From Vibrio gigantis (GTDB taxonomy: Bacteria; Pseudomonadota; Gammaproteobacteria; Enterobacterales; Vibrionaceae): a stretch of DNA of 64,000 nucleotides. The notes beneath the pieces are model-generated. The model had not been told where the DNA came from. It searched no databases and saw only the letters and a program-made list of their open reading frames with translations. Location of the stretch: NCBI RefSeq assembly GCF_024347515.1, contig NZ_AP025492.1, positions 310,001-374,000 on the forward strand, read 5' to 3'. Of the stretch, positions 10,440 through 31,142 are shown in pieces. The position numbers and the translations under genes were made by a program. The stretch's first letter is position 1, and each line of letters opens with the position of its first letter.

Positions 10440-10791
10440 TACGAAGATACTTACGATGAGTGTCCACACAGATTGATGGTTTAGATTTAGTTAAAGCCAG
10501 AGCTTTAATTAATAACGTAAGTTATTGATTAAAGCTTTTTGCTTTATGCTCTTTAACAATTTGGAAAGCTGACTGATTGATTACTTACGAGTAATTCAAT
10601 CAAATTTAAAAGTTCTCAATGTTTATCTTTATGATAAACACAACAAACACATTCAAGTGTCTTGTATTCGAATCAATGTTTACATTGATTCACAATTGAG
10701 TCCGGCAAACAGTTATCAAGAATTAACCCTTCTTGATGACAACCAAAAACCTTGGTTAGTTGCCATACACTAAGACCCTTTCGGGTTGTAT
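10440..10791 (+). other. 16S-23S spacer of operon 1: no tRNA, long hairpin, boxA
   Basis: No tRNA is present. In the place where the other operons carry tRNAs there is a 16-bp stem (10501-10516 with 10521-10536, one G-U pair) closed by GTAA, a GNRA-type tetraloop. It is followed by boxA TGCTCTTTAACA at 10547-10558. The bases just before 23S (TTGTATGGTTAAG) pair with those after it (CTTAACCATACAA), forming the 23S processing stalk. Confidence 0.85.
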
Positions 10792-13685
<2,894 letters not shown>

Positions 13686-13779
13686 ACAACACCCAAGGGG
13701 TTTTGATGGACTCAAAGAAATACCAAACGCTTGAATGAGTTTGAAGAGAACGAAAAACAGCTTTCCGAATTTTAAAATT

Positions 13780-13899
13780 TGCTTGGCGACCATAGCATTG
13801 TGGACCCACCTGATTCCATGCCGAACTCAGAAGTGAAACACAATAGCGCCGATGGTAGTGTGGGGCTTCCCCATGTGAGAGTAGGACATCGCCAGGCTT
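13780..13899 (+). rRNA. 5S ribosomal RNA, operon 1
   Basis: 120 nt, from TGCTTGGCGACC to GTAGGACATCGCCAGGCTT; the ends pair as helix I. CCGAACTCAGAAGTGAAA is the conserved 5S core. Confidence 0.97.
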
Positions 13900-13910
13900 T
13901 AATTTCGACT

Positions 13911-13929
13911 TTGTCTAGTTTCTAGACAA
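13911..13929 (+). other. Hairpin after 5S, operon 1
   Basis: TTGTCTAG-TTT-CTAGACAA is a perfect 8-bp stem 11 bp after 5S. No T-run follows, so it is not a standard terminator; a processing or pause role is possible. The rest of 13900-14287 is the operon 2 promoter and leader with no gene. Confidence 0.6.
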
Positions 13930-13966
13930 GTCACCATAGGGTTCTAAGTTTTCTTAGTATTTTATG

Positions 13967-13994
13967 TTGACTTTCAAAGTAGAAAGCGTATTAT
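13967..13994 (+). promoter_or_regulatory. rrn operon 2 promoter
   Basis: -35 TTGACT (13967-13972), 16-bp spacer and -10 TATTAT (13989-13994), followed by ACGCGTCC. A/T-rich sequence just upstream (about 13946-13965) could be an UP element. No second promoter like that of operon 1 was seen. Confidence 0.8.
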
Positions 13995-14031
13995 ACGCGT
14001 CCTGCTTAAGTGCTAAGGCACTGAAAGCAAA

Positions 14032-14042
14032 GCTCTTTAACA
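14032..14042 (+). promoter_or_regulatory. boxA antitermination site, rrn 2 leader
   Basis: GCTCTTTAACA, the same element as in operon 1. From here to the 16S gene the leader is nearly the same as 8612-8884 but lacks about 20 bp found only in operon 1 (near 8828-8850). Confidence 0.85.
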
Positions 14043-14287
14043 ATTTAAACCTATCAATCTGTGTGGGCACTCGTTGATGAATATCAAAACGTTTTATCGT
14101 TAGATAAAACAGATTCTTCGGAATCAAAATTGATTTCAATGAACTGAGTGACCAATACGAATAATTACTTTCTTTATAGAGAGGGGTTATTTGGCACAGT
14201 CAATTCATTATCATTCTGTTGGAATGATAATAACTTTAAAATTACACAGTAGTTTTGAAGTCAGTATTCGTTGAGTCACAAAATCTT

Positions 14288-15842
<1,555 letters not shown>

Positions 15843-15907
15843 TACGAAGATATCCACGATGAGTACCCACACAGATTGATATGTTTAAACAGTTAAGAGT
15901 AACCTAT

Positions 15908-15983
15908 GTCCCGTTCGTCTAGAGGCCTAGGACACCGCCCTTTCACGGCGGTAACAGGGGTTCGACTCCCCTACGGGATACCA
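15908..15983 (+). tRNA. tRNA-Glu (TTC anticodon)
   Basis: A 76-nt tRNA with encoded CCA in the operon 2 spacer. The anticodon loop CCTTTCACG gives TTC, and the T arm is GGGGTTCGACTCCCC. The acceptor GTCCCGT pairs with ACGGGAT, with a G-U first pair. The rest of the spacer holds leader-like sequence and boxA. Confidence 0.97.
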
Positions 15984-16036
15984 TCTTTAAGTATTCTCTT
16001 TCGAGAGTCTTTAAAAATGGTTCATTTATGAATCAA

Positions 16037-16047
16037 GCTCTTTAACA
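16037..16047 (+). promoter_or_regulatory. boxA in operon 2 spacer
   Basis: GCTCTTTAACA between tRNA-Glu and 23S, the usual second antitermination site. Downstream sequence up to 16279 matches that of operons 1 and 3 and forms the 23S processing stem. No other gene is present in 15984-16279. Confidence 0.82.
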
Positions 16048-16279
16048 ATTTGGAAAGCTGACTGATTGATTACTTACGAGTAATTCAATCAAATTTAAAA
16101 GTTCTCAATGTTTATCTTTTGATAAACACAACAAACACATTCAAGTGTCTTGTATTCGAATCAATGTTTACATTGATTCACAATTGAGTCCGGCAAACAG
16201 TTATCAAGAATTAACCCTTCTTGATGACAACCAAAAACCTTGGTTAGTTGCCATACATTAAGACCCTTTCGGGTTGTAT

Positions 16280-19173
<2,894 letters not shown>

Positions 19174-19266
19174 ACAACACCCAAGGGGTTTTGATGGACT
19201 CAAAGAAATACCAAACGCTTGAATGAGTTTGAAGAGAACTGAAACAGCTTTCCGAATTTTAAAATT

Positions 19267-19386
19267 TGCTTGGCGACCATAGCATTGTGGACCCACCTGA
19301 TTCCATGCCGAACTCAGAAGTGAAACACAATAGCGCCGATGGTAGTGTGGGGCTTCCCCATGTGAGAGTAGGACATCGCCAGGCTT
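19267..19386 (+). rRNA. 5S ribosomal RNA, operon 2
   Basis: 120 nt, apparently identical to copy 1. The 23S-5S spacer is one base shorter than in operon 1 (ACTGAAACAGC instead of ACGAAAAACAGC). Confidence 0.97.
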
Positions 19387-19397
19387 TAATTTCGACT

Positions 19398-19416
19398 TTG
19401 TCTAGTTTCTAGACAA
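19398..19416 (+). other. Hairpin after 5S, operon 2
   Basis: The same perfect TTGTCTAG-TTT-CTAGACAA stem as after 5S copy 1, again without a T-run. The remaining sequence to 19774 is the operon 3 promoter and leader, with no gene. Confidence 0.6.
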
Positions 19417-19453
19417 GTCACCATAGAGTTCTAAGTTTTCTTAGTATTTTATG

Positions 19454-19481
19454 TTGACTTTCAAAGTAGAAAGCGTATTAT
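19454..19481 (+). promoter_or_regulatory. rrn operon 3 promoter
   Basis: Identical in sequence and spacing to the operon 2 promoter: TTGACT (19454-19459), 16 bp, TATTAT (19476-19481), then ACGCGTCC. Confidence 0.8.
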
Positions 19482-19518
19482 ACGCGTCCTGCTTAAGTGC
19501 TAAGGCACTGAAAGCAAA

Positions 19519-19529
19519 GCTCTTTAACA
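19519..19529 (+). promoter_or_regulatory. boxA antitermination site, rrn 3 leader
   Basis: GCTCTTTAACA in the same leader context as operons 1 and 2. Confidence 0.85.
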
Positions 19530-19774
19530 ATTTAAACCTATCAATCTGTGTGGGCACTCGTTGATGAATATCAAAACGTTTTATCGTTAGATAAAACAGA
19601 TTCTTCGGAATCAAAATTGATTTCAATGAACTGAGTGACCAATACGAATAATTACTTTCTTTATAGAGAGGGGTTATTTGGCACAGTCAATTCATTATCA
19701 TTCTGTTGGAATGATAATAACTTTAAAATTACACAGTAGTTTTGAAGTCAGTATTCGTTGAGTCACAAAATCTT

Positions 19775-21329
<1,555 letters not shown>

Positions 21330-21396
21330 TACGAAGATATTTACGATGAGTGTCCACACAGATTGATTAGGTTTAGAAAAGTTAAGAGACGATATT

Positions 21397-21473
21397 GGGT
21401 CTGTAGCTCAGCTGGTTAGAGCGCTCGCCTGATAAGCGGGAGGTCGGTGGTTCAAGTCCACTCAGACCCACCA
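21397..21473 (+). tRNA. tRNA-Ile (GAT anticodon)
   Basis: A 77-nt tRNA with encoded CCA. The acceptor GGGTCTG pairs with CAGACCC, the anticodon loop CTGATAAG gives GAT, and the T arm is TTCAAGT. It is followed 14 bp later by tRNA-Ala, the common Ile-Ala pair of gammaproteobacterial rRNA spacers. Confidence 0.97.
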
Positions 21474-21487
21474 ATATCGACCTAGAT

Positions 21488-21563
21488 GGGGCTATAGCTC
21501 AGCTGGGAGAGCGCCTGCCTTGCACGCAGGAGGTCTGCGGTTCGATCCCGCATAGCTCCACCA
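21488..21563 (+). tRNA. tRNA-Ala (TGC anticodon)
   Basis: A 76-nt tRNA with encoded CCA. The acceptor GGGGCTA pairs with TAGCTCC (one wobble), and the anticodon loop CTTGCACG gives TGC. It is the second tRNA of the operon 3 spacer. Confidence 0.97.
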
Positions 21564-21616
21564 TCTTTAAGGGTTTTTCCCTAAGAATCTTTAAAAATGG
21601 TTTCGAAAGAAATCAA

Positions 21617-21627
21617 GCTCTTTAACA
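21617..21627 (+). promoter_or_regulatory. boxA in operon 3 spacer
   Basis: GCTCTTTAACA between tRNA-Ala and 23S. The flank to 21859 is the same as in operon 2, and no other gene is present. Confidence 0.82.
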
Positions 21628-21859
21628 ATTTGGAAAGCTGACTGATTGATTACTTACGAGTAATTCAATCAAATTTAAAAGTTCTCAATGTTTATCTTTT
21701 GATAAACACAACAAACACATTCAAGTGTCTTGTATTCGAATCAATGTTTACATTGATTCACAATTGAGTCCGGCAAACAGTTATCAAGAATTAACCCTTC
21801 TTGATGACAACCAAAAACCTTGGTTAGTTGCCATACATTAAGACCCTTTCGGGTTGTAT

Positions 21860-24753
<2,894 letters not shown>

Positions 24754-24846
24754 ACAACACCCAAGGGGTTTTGATGGACTCAAAGAAATACCAAACGCTT
24801 GAATGAGTTTGAAGAGAACTGAAACAGCTTTCCGAATTTTAAAATT

Positions 24847-24966
24847 TGCTTGGCGACCATAGCATTGTGGACCCACCTGATTCCATGCCGAACTCAGAAG
24901 TGAAACACAATAGCGCCGATGGTAGTGTGGGGCTTCCCCATGTGAGAGTAGGACATCGCCAGGCTT
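24847..24966 (+). rRNA. 5S ribosomal RNA, operon 3
   Basis: 120 nt, apparently identical to copies 1 and 2. It is followed by a hairpin (24978-24997, ACTTGTC with GACAAGT) whose stem shares TTGTC/GACAA with the hairpins after the other 5S genes, then by two tRNAs. Confidence 0.97.
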
Positions 24967-25007
24967 TAAATTTGAACACTTGTCAGCGACGACAAGTATT
25001 CCACTGC

Positions 25008-25084
25008 GGAGTGGTAGTTCAGTTGGTTAGAATACCGGCCTGTCACGCCGGGGGTCGCGGGTTCGAGTCCCGTCCACTCCGCCA
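25008..25084 (+). tRNA. tRNA-Asp (GTC anticodon)
   Basis: A 77-nt tRNA with encoded CCA. The acceptor GGAGTGG pairs with CCACTCC, the anticodon loop CTGTCACG gives GTC, and the T arm is GGGTTCGAGTCCC. It is distal to operon 3, as aspT is in E. coli rrnC, and so probably processed from the rRNA transcript. Confidence 0.97.
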
Positions 25085-25117
25085 CTTATTCAGAGTTTCA
25101 GCTCTTTAAACTGAAAT

Positions 25118-25194
<77 letters not shown>

Positions 25195-25199
25195 TATAC

Positions 25200-25232
25200 T
25201 AAAGCCTCAGCAGAAATGCTGGGGCTTTTTTA
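25200..25232 (+). terminator. Terminator of rRNA operon 3
   Basis: A 12-bp stem AAAGCCTCAGCA / TGCTGGGGCTTT (one G-U pair), loop GAAA, then T6. This is the only classical terminator in the whole rRNA cluster and closes it 6 bp after tRNA-Trp. Confidence 0.92.
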
Positions 25233-25316
25233 CGTCTGTTGCTTCTGAAAAGTAATGTTGGGATAACTAGATGCTCCCGCGGGTGCTAGCCCGGTCGAGC
25301 CTCTGGAGTGCTCAGT

Positions 25317-25385
25317 CCACCCCTGCCACCTTTAAGGCTCTAGACTGTGCGTCCCGGCAGAAATGCTTCGGTCACCTTTTTAACT
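25317..25385 (+). repeat. Decayed copy of the tRNA-Trp 3' end and terminator
   Basis: CCACCCCTGCCA at 25317-25328 is identical to the last 12 bases of tRNA-Trp. About 26 bp further on, GGCAGAAATGCTTCGG at 25355-25370 resembles the terminator CAGCAGAAATGCTGGGG, and CCTTTTT follows. The order (tRNA 3' end, then terminator-like hairpin) is the same as at 25183-25232. No tRNA body is left, so this looks like a remnant rather than a functional gene. Confidence 0.55.
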
Positions 25386-25867
25386 GCCTCTATCTACCGA
25401 ACCTCTTGAGCACCTGCTTAGTGCAGCTGTTCTGTATTTAAAGACTTAGTTCAAAACTAAAGCTTTCTATTGGATATTTAGCCGATCTGTAGTTTCTGCT
25501 AATGACCAAAGCTATTACAGATAGGTCTTGAGCCTCGTTATTTTAACTTGCAGATAAAACTATGAACCCTCTGCTTATGCTCGTATCGTTGAAGAGTGGC
25601 CTAGTAGATTGGTTGGTTAGTGCTATAGAAGAATGTTTTTGGGGATAGTGTCGCTTCCAATAATAGCTCTGGTTAATCTTGCTGTTTATACGTTATCTGC
25701 ATCATTTGTCTTTGCTTTTTTTAGAAAAGTCCAGTGTTCAGCCCATACTAAAGCTTTGACTACTTTAATAATGCCACTTCAAGTATCGAGATAAGCTCTA
25801 TCTTTCACCGTAGTTCTGCATCTACCGCCTCTGTGAGGAAATAAGCCACCCCGACTTTCATCGGGCA
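25386..25867. other. Non-coding or degenerate stretch after the rRNA cluster
   Basis: Together with 25233-25385, this is about 635 bp with no recognisable gene. The best open frame is 25633-25794 (+), 53 codons from ATG, starting MFLGIVSLPIIALVNLAVYT. One hydrophobic segment of about 25 residues is followed by a basic tail (FFRKVQ). It has no good ribosome binding site, so it could be a remnant or a small membrane protein; neither is shown. Confidence 0.3.
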
Positions 25868-25896
25868 TAAAAAAGGCCGCCTAAATTAGGCAGCCC
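25868..25896 (-). terminator. Intrinsic terminator of the antiporter gene
   Basis: On the minus strand GGCTGCCTA pairs with TAGGCGGCC (one G-U pair), loop ATT, followed by TTTTTT. It lies 20 bp beyond the antiporter stop codon. Confidence 0.88.
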
Positions 25897-25915
25897 AGTT
25901 TAATATTTTGGTATG

Positions 25916-27196
25916 TTAATCTAGCTCTTTCTCTGCTTGTTTCGCTTTCTCTATCATTGGAGTGATAGTTGAGCCTTGAACTAGAATAGAGAACACAACA
26001 ACGGCGTATGTCATGACAAGGATTATCTCTTTAACATCTATTGCTTTGCCTTCAATCACCCAGATACCTGAAGGGATTGAAAGTGCCATAGCTAGAGCTA
26101 AGCCACCGCGTAACCCACCCCAGGTTAGAATCTTGATCGACCACGGGTTGTAAGCTCTAAAGCGTTTAAACCCGATATAAGACAAGAAAACACTTAGGTA
26201 GCGTGCACTTAATACTAGAGGAATTGCGAATGCCATTAAGATCCAGTCTTCTTGGTGGAATTTGAACAACAGCATCGACATACCAATCAATAAGAATAGT
26301 ACGCCATTTAAGAACTCATCAATCAATTCCCAGAAATGGTCTAGGTGATCCTCACTCTCTTTTGAGAATCCGATAAAGCGAGTCCAGTTACCAATCATGA
26401 TTCCTGAAACTACCATCGCTAATGGTCCTGATACATGCAGAACTTCAGCAAACGCATAACCAGCTGTTGGGATGCCGATGGTTAATAGTAACTCCATCGA
26501 GTGATCATCGGTATTGCTGATTAGGTAATGGAATACTAGACCTAAAACAAAACCATAGACTATGCCGCCAATCGCCTCTTGGACGAATAACATGGTCACG
26601 CTACCGACAGTTGGTGCTTCTGTACCGAATGCGATAGTAAATAAGGTTACGAAGATAACTAAGCCAAAACCATCGTTAAATAAAGACTCTCCCTCGATTT
26701 GTGTAGAGATTCGTCTGGGAGCATCGAGTTTCTTTACTATTGCTAAAACGGCAATCGGGTCGGTTGGAGAGATTAGAGAGCCGAATAGTAGGCAGTAAAT
26801 TAGATCAAATTGAATACCGATGAACTGACAGAACCCGTAGAGCACAAAACCAATAAAGAAGGTTGAAAACAGCGTAGCCCCCAACGCGAGTACTGTTATT
26901 TCCCATTTCTGGTCTTTTAGGTTGGGTAATTTAATTCCCAAACCACCGGCAAAGAGCAAAAACCCCAGTATTCCCTTAAGTAGGAAATCTTCAAAGTTGA
27001 TACTGGCAACGGTTTCTGAGGCGATGTCCGCCAATTGGAACCAATTGTTTTGTCCCGCAATGATAATCAATAGAGATAACATCATTGAGCCTGCTGTGAT
27101 GGCGATGGTTGTCTGCATTTTACCAATTTTCGTATTCACGAAAGCAATAAGCATAGCTGCAGCGGACAAGAAGCATAAGGTGTAATAGACCGACAT
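25916..27196 (-). CDS. CPA1-family Na+/H+ (cation:proton) antiporter, NhaP-like
   Basis: A 426-residue inner-membrane protein with about 12-13 hydrophobic segments. The CPA1 signatures are present: SPTDPIAVLAIVKK (near residues 140-153, with the transport Asp) and GESLFNDGFGLVIF (near 166-179, the ND motif). Family members exchange Na+ or K+ for protons, controlling pH and salt balance. The longest open frame starts at 27445, but the first 83 residues are unlike the family and would overlap metH. MSVYYTLCFLS at 27196 begins directly in the first membrane helix and has a GGA ribosome binding site. It is divergent from metH. The specific ion is not deducible. Confidence 0.85.
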   Translation of the reverse strand: MSVYYTLCFLSAAAMLIAFVNTKIGKMQTTIAITAGSMMLSLLIIIAGQNNWFQLADIASETVASINFEDFLLKGILGFLLFAGGLGIKLPNLKDQKWEITVLALGATLFSTFFIGFVLYGFCQFIGIQFDLIYCLLFGSLISPTDPIAVLAIVKKLDAPRRISTQIEGESLFNDGFGLVIFVTLFTIAFGTEAPTVGSVTMLFVQEAIGGIVYGFVLGLVFHYLISNTDDHSMELLLTIGIPTAGYAFAEVLHVSGPLAMVVSGIMIGNWTRFIGFSKESEDHLDHFWELIDEFLNGVLFLLIGMSMLLFKFHQEDWILMAFAIPLVLSARYLSVFLSYIGFKRFRAYNPWSIKILTWGGLRGGLALAMALSIPSGIWVIEGKAIDVKEIILVMTYAVVVFSILVQGSTITPMIEKAKQAEKELD

Positions 27197-27299
27197 TGGG
27201 ATTCCAATATGTAACAAAGTATGAATATGAATTTTCGTTGTCTCATGCTCAAATAGCAAACACTTTTTTGTCATTAGTCGGTAATCAATTTCCTTTTTT

Positions 27300-27315
27300 A
27301 GACGTCTAGACTCCT
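27300..27315 (+). promoter_or_regulatory. MetJ operator (two adjacent met boxes) before metH
   Basis: AGACGTCT (27300-27307), the perfect met-box consensus, is followed without a gap by AGACTCCT (27308-27315), a 6-of-8 match. MetJ with S-adenosylmethionine binds tandem 8-mers of this kind. The site is 50 bp before the metH start, where it could block the promoter. It also lies upstream of the divergent antiporter gene. Regulation is inferred from the motif. Confidence 0.75.
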
Positions 27316-27365
27316 TTTTAATGTGTGATAGGATGGAGGGATAATTAAAGGAATGAGGTTGTACC

Positions 27366-30300
27366 GTGGGAAGTAATGTAAGGCAAAAGATTGACGCTCT
27401 GTTGAAGCAACGAATTTTACTGATTGATGGTGGCATGGGCACCATGATTCAGGACTATAAATTGGAAGAGCAAGACTATCGTGGTGAACGCTTTGCTGAT
27501 TGGCATAGTGACCTAAAAGGTAACAATGACCTTTTAGTACTGACACAACCTCAGCTTATCAAAGATATCCATTCACAATATTTGCAAGCTGGGGCTGACA
27601 TCCTCGAAACCAATACCTTTAACGCTACAACCATCGCTATGGCCGACTATGATATGGAAAGCCTTAGTGAAGAAATTAACTTTGCGGCCGCTAAGCTTGC
27701 CCGTGAAGCGGCTGATGAGTGGACGGCAAAGACCCCAGAAAAACCTCGCTTTGTGGCGGGTGTATTAGGTCCGACTAACCGTACTTGTTCTATCTCTCCA
27801 GATGTTAATGATCCGGGTTACCGTAATGTTAGCTTTGACGAGTTGGTCGAAGCTTACTCTGAATCGACTCGTGCGCTTATTAAAGGCGGTTCAGACCTAA
27901 TTCTTATTGAAACTATCTTCGACACACTAAATGCCAAAGCGTGTGCTTTTGCTGTGGAATCTGTTTTCGAAGAAGTGGGAATCTCTCTGCCTGTAATGAT
28001 CTCAGGCACCATTACTGATGCATCAGGTCGTACACTTTCAGGGCAGACAACTGAGGCTTTCTATAATGCGCTTCGTCATGTTAAACCTATCTCGTTCGGA
28101 TTGAACTGTGCACTAGGGCCTGATGAGTTACGTGAGTATGTCGGTGAGATGTCTCGTATCTCTGAGAGCTATGTTTCTGCTCACCCAAATGCGGGTTTAC
28201 CTAACGCATTTGGTGAGTATGATCTTTCACCTGAAGACATGGCTGAGCATGTTAAAGAGTGGGCTGAAAGTGGCTTCTTGAATTTGATTGGTGGCTGTTG
28301 TGGTACTACTCCAGAGCATATTCGCCAAATGGCAGAAGCGGTTGAAGGTGTTACTCCTCGTCAATTACCTGACCTACCAGTATCGTGTCGTTTATCTGGT
28401 TTAGAACCTCTGACCATAGCTAAAGAGTCTCTGTTTGTGAACGTGGGTGAGCGTACTAACGTTACCGGTTCTGCGCGTTTCAAGCGTTTGATCAAAGAAG
28501 AGCTTTACGACGAAGCATTGAGTGTTGCTCGTGAGCAAGTCGAAAATGGCGCTCAGATTATCGATATCAACATGGATGAAGGGATGCTAGACGCTGAAGC
28601 GTGTATGGTTAAATTCCTTAATTTATGTGCCTCTGAACCAGAAATTTCAAAAGTACCAGTAATGGTCGACTCTTCAAAATGGGAAGTTATCGAAGCTGGC
28701 CTGAAATGTATTCAGGGTAAAGGTATCGTCAACTCTATCTCTCTAAAAGAAGGTAAAGAGAAATTTGTCGAGCAAGCCAAGTTAGTTCGTCGCTATGGTG
28801 CTGCCGTTATTGTGATGGCTTTTGATGAAGTTGGTCAGGCTGATACACGTGAACGTAAAGTTGAAATCTGTACCAATGCCTACAACATTCTTGTTGATGA
28901 AGTTGGCTTCCCTCCTGAAGACATTATTTTTGACCCGAATATCTTCGCGGTTGCGACTGGCATTGATGAACATAACAACTATGCGGTTGATTTCATTGAA
29001 GCAGTGGGAGATATCAAACGCGATCTCCCTCATGCGATGATCTCTGGTGGCGTATCGAACGTGTCGTTCTCATTCCGTGGCAATAACTACGTCCGTGAGG
29101 CAATCCACGCAGTATTCCTATATCACTGTTTTAAAAACGGTATGGATATGGGCATTGTAAATGCTGGTCAGCTGGAGATTTACGATAATGTTCCTGAAGA
29201 CCTGCGTGATGCTGTTGAAGATGTAGTACTAAACCGTCGTGATGATTCGACGGAACGTTTGCTTGATATGGCAACTGAGTACCTAGAGCGAGCAGTAGGT
29301 AAAGTTGAAGACAAGTCAGCTCTAGAATGGCGAACTTGGCCTGTAGAGAAGCGCTTAGAGCACTCTTTAGTTAAAGGTATTACAGACTTTATAGTTGAAG
29401 ACACTGAAGAAGCTCGTGTTAATGCCTCTCGCCCTATTGAAGTGATTGAAGGTCCTCTAATGGACGGCATGAACGTTGTAGGTGACCTATTTGGTGAAGG
29501 TAAGATGTTCTTACCACAGGTAGTTAAGTCTGCGCGTGTAATGAAGCAGGCTGTTGCGCACTTAGAACCGTTCATCAATGCATCCAAAGAAGTGGGTGCG
29601 ACTAACGGTAAGATTCTGTTAGCGACCGTTAAAGGCGATGTTCACGATATCGGCAAAAATATCGTTGGCGTGGTTTTGCAGTGTAACAACTACGAAATTA
29701 TCGACTTAGGCGTAATGGTTTCTTGTGAAAAGATTCTTAAGGTCGCTAAAGAAGAGAACGTCGACATTATCGGCTTATCTGGTTTGATAACGCCATCTCT
29801 TGATGAAATGGTACACGTTGCCAAAGAGATGGAAAGACAAGGCTTTAAGCTTCCTCTATTGATTGGTGGCGCGACCACCTCTAAAGCGCATACCGCGGTG
29901 AAGATTGAGCAAAACTACTCTGAGCCAGTGGTTTATGTAAATAACGCCTCTCGTGCTGTGGGCGTATGTACCTCACTTCTCTCTGATGAATTGAAACCTG
30001 CTTTCGTCGAGAAGTTAGATATCGATTATGACCGCGTTCGTGATCAACATAATCGTAAGAAACCTCGTACTAAGCCTGTGACACTTGAAAAAGCTCGTGC
30101 TAATAAAGTGGCGATCGATTGGGACGCTTATACACCACCGGCACCGGCTAAGCCGGGAGTGCACATATTCAATGACTTCGATGTGGCTACGTTACGTAAT
30201 TATATCGATTGGACGCCATTCTTCATGACGTGGTCTTTAGTTGGTAAGTACCCTGCGATTCTTGAGCATGAAGAAGTGGGCGAAGAAGCGAAACGTTTAT

Positions 30301-31043
30301 TCAAAGACGCGAACGATCTGTTAGACCGTGTGGAGAAAGAGAAACTACTTGAAGCTCGTGGTATGTGTGCGATGTTCCCTGCCAACAGTGTTGGTGATGA
30401 TATTGAGGTGTATACCGATGAATCTCGTACCGAAGTTCTAAAGGTTCTACACAATCTTCGTCAACAAACAGAGAAACCCAAAGGCTTTAACTATTGCCTG
30501 TCTGATTACATCGCTCCAAAAGACAGTGGTAAAGCGGACTGGATTGGTGGCTTTGCGGTAACGGGTGGTATCGGTGAACGAGAGTTGGCTGATGAATACA
30601 AAGCGAAAGGTGATGACTACAATGCGATCATGATTCAGGCGGTTGCTGACCGATTGGCTGAAGCGTTCGCGGAGTATCTGCATAAAGAAGTGAGAAAGGA
30701 CATTTGGGGTTACTCACCCGATGAGGATTTGTCTAACGACGATTTGATTCGAGAGAAGTACCAAGGCATTCGTCCTGCTCCGGGTTACCCTGCTTGTCCA
30801 GAGCATACAGAGAAAGGTACGTTGTGGGAGTTGATGGACGTTGAAAAAGCAATCGACATGTCGCTAACGACGAGCTACGCAATGTGGCCAGGTGCTTCCG
30901 TGTCTGGTATGTACTTCTCACATCCTGATGCCCGATACTTTGCGATTGCACAGATTCAGCAGGATCAAGTGGATAGCTATGCTGACCGTAAAGGCTGGGA
31001 TATGTTAGAGGCAGAGAGATGGTTGGGGCCAAATATTAACTAA
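27366..31043 (+). CDS. metH: Cobalamin-dependent methionine synthase MetH
   Basis: Transfers a methyl group from methyltetrahydrofolate through cobalamin to homocysteine. The 1225-residue protein has all four modules. The homocysteine domain (about 1-325) carries the zinc cysteines in [10 protein letters not shown] and [10 protein letters not shown]. The folate domain is about 355-620 ([16 protein letters not shown]). The B12 domain is about 650-890, with axial His760 in [14 protein letters not shown]. The reactivation domain is about 920-1225 ([12 protein letters not shown]). The start is GTG at 27366; the alignment with E. coli MetH (SSKVEQL-like) supports it and AGG lies about 8 bp upstream. 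A MetJ operator precedes it and a strong terminator follows. Confidence 0.97.
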   Translation: MGSNVRQKIDALLKQRILLIDGGMGTMIQDYKLEEQDYRGERFADWHSDLKGNNDLLVLTQPQLIKDIHSQYLQAGADILETNTFNATTIAMADYDMESLSEEINFAAAKLAREAADEWTAKTPEKPRFVAGVLGPTNRTCSISPDVNDPGYRNVSFDELVEAYSESTRALIKGGSDLILIETIFDTLNAKACAFAVESVFEEVGISLPVMISGTITDASGRTLSGQTTEAFYNALRHVKPISFGLNCALGPDELREYVGEMSRISESYVSAHPNAGLPNAFGEYDLSPEDMAEHVKEWAESGFLNLIGGCCGTTPEHIRQMAEAVEGVTPRQLPDLPVSCRLSGLEPLTIAKESLFVNVGERTNVTGSARFKRLIKEELYDEALSVAREQVENGAQIIDINMDEGMLDAEACMVKFLNLCASEPEISKVPVMVDSSKWEVIEAGLKCIQGKGIVNSISLKEGKEKFVEQAKLVRRYGAAVIVMAFDEVGQADTRERKVEICTNAYNILVDEVGFPPEDIIFDPNIFAVATGIDEHNNYAVDFIEAVGDIKRDLPHAMISGGVSNVSFSFRGNNYVREAIHAVFLYHCFKNGMDMGIVNAGQLEIYDNVPEDLRDAVEDVVLNRRDDSTERLLDMATEYLERAVGKVEDKSALEWRTWPVEKRLEHSLVKGITDFIVEDTEEARVNASRPIEVIEGPLMDGMNVVGDLFGEGKMFLPQVVKSARVMKQAVAHLEPFINASKEVGATNGKILLATVKGDVHDIGKNIVGVVLQCNNYEIIDLGVMVSCEKILKVAKEENVDIIGLSGLITPSLDEMVHVAKEMERQGFKLPLLIGGATTSKAHTAVKIEQNYSEPVVYVNNASRAVGVCTSLLSDELKPAFVEKLDIDYDRVRDQHNRKKPRTKPVTLEKARANKVAIDWDAYTPPAPAKPGVHIFNDFDVATLRNYIDWTPFFMTWSLVGKYPAILEHEEVGEEAKRLFKDANDLLDRVEKEKLLEARGMCAMFPANSVGDDIEVYTDESRTEVLKVLHNLRQQTEKPKGFNYCLSDYIAPKDSGKADWIGGFAVTGGIGERELADEYKAKGDDYNAIMIQAVADRLAEAFAEYLHKEVRKDIWGYSPDEDLSNDDLIREKYQGIRPAPGYPACPEHTEKGTLWELMDVEKAIDMSLTTSYAMWPGASVSGMYFSHPDARYFAIAQIQQDQVDSYADRKGWDMLEAERWLGPNIN

Positions 31044-31066
31044 TGATTGTTCCATAACGTAAAAAG

Positions 31067-31096
31067 GAAAAGGGTTGCTCAAGAGCAACCCTTTTT
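31067..31096. terminator. Bidirectional terminator between metH and lysC
   Basis: AAAAGGGTTGCTC pairs perfectly with GAGCAACCCTTTT around a two-base loop, with T-runs on both strands. The convergent genes metH and lysC can share it. Confidence 0.9.
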
Positions 31097-31142
31097 GTTC
31101 CTGTGATTTGGCTAATTCAAACCAATCTGTTAACCGCCTCTC

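Noticed and set aside
24846..25109. Plus-strand frame of 87 codons
   Set aside because: It overlaps 5S rRNA and tRNA-Asp completely; both RNA genes are certain.
27197..27445. N-terminal extension of the antiporter frame
   Set aside because: The 83 extra residues are basic and Ser/His-rich, unlike the CPA1 family, and overlap the metH start and MetJ operator.
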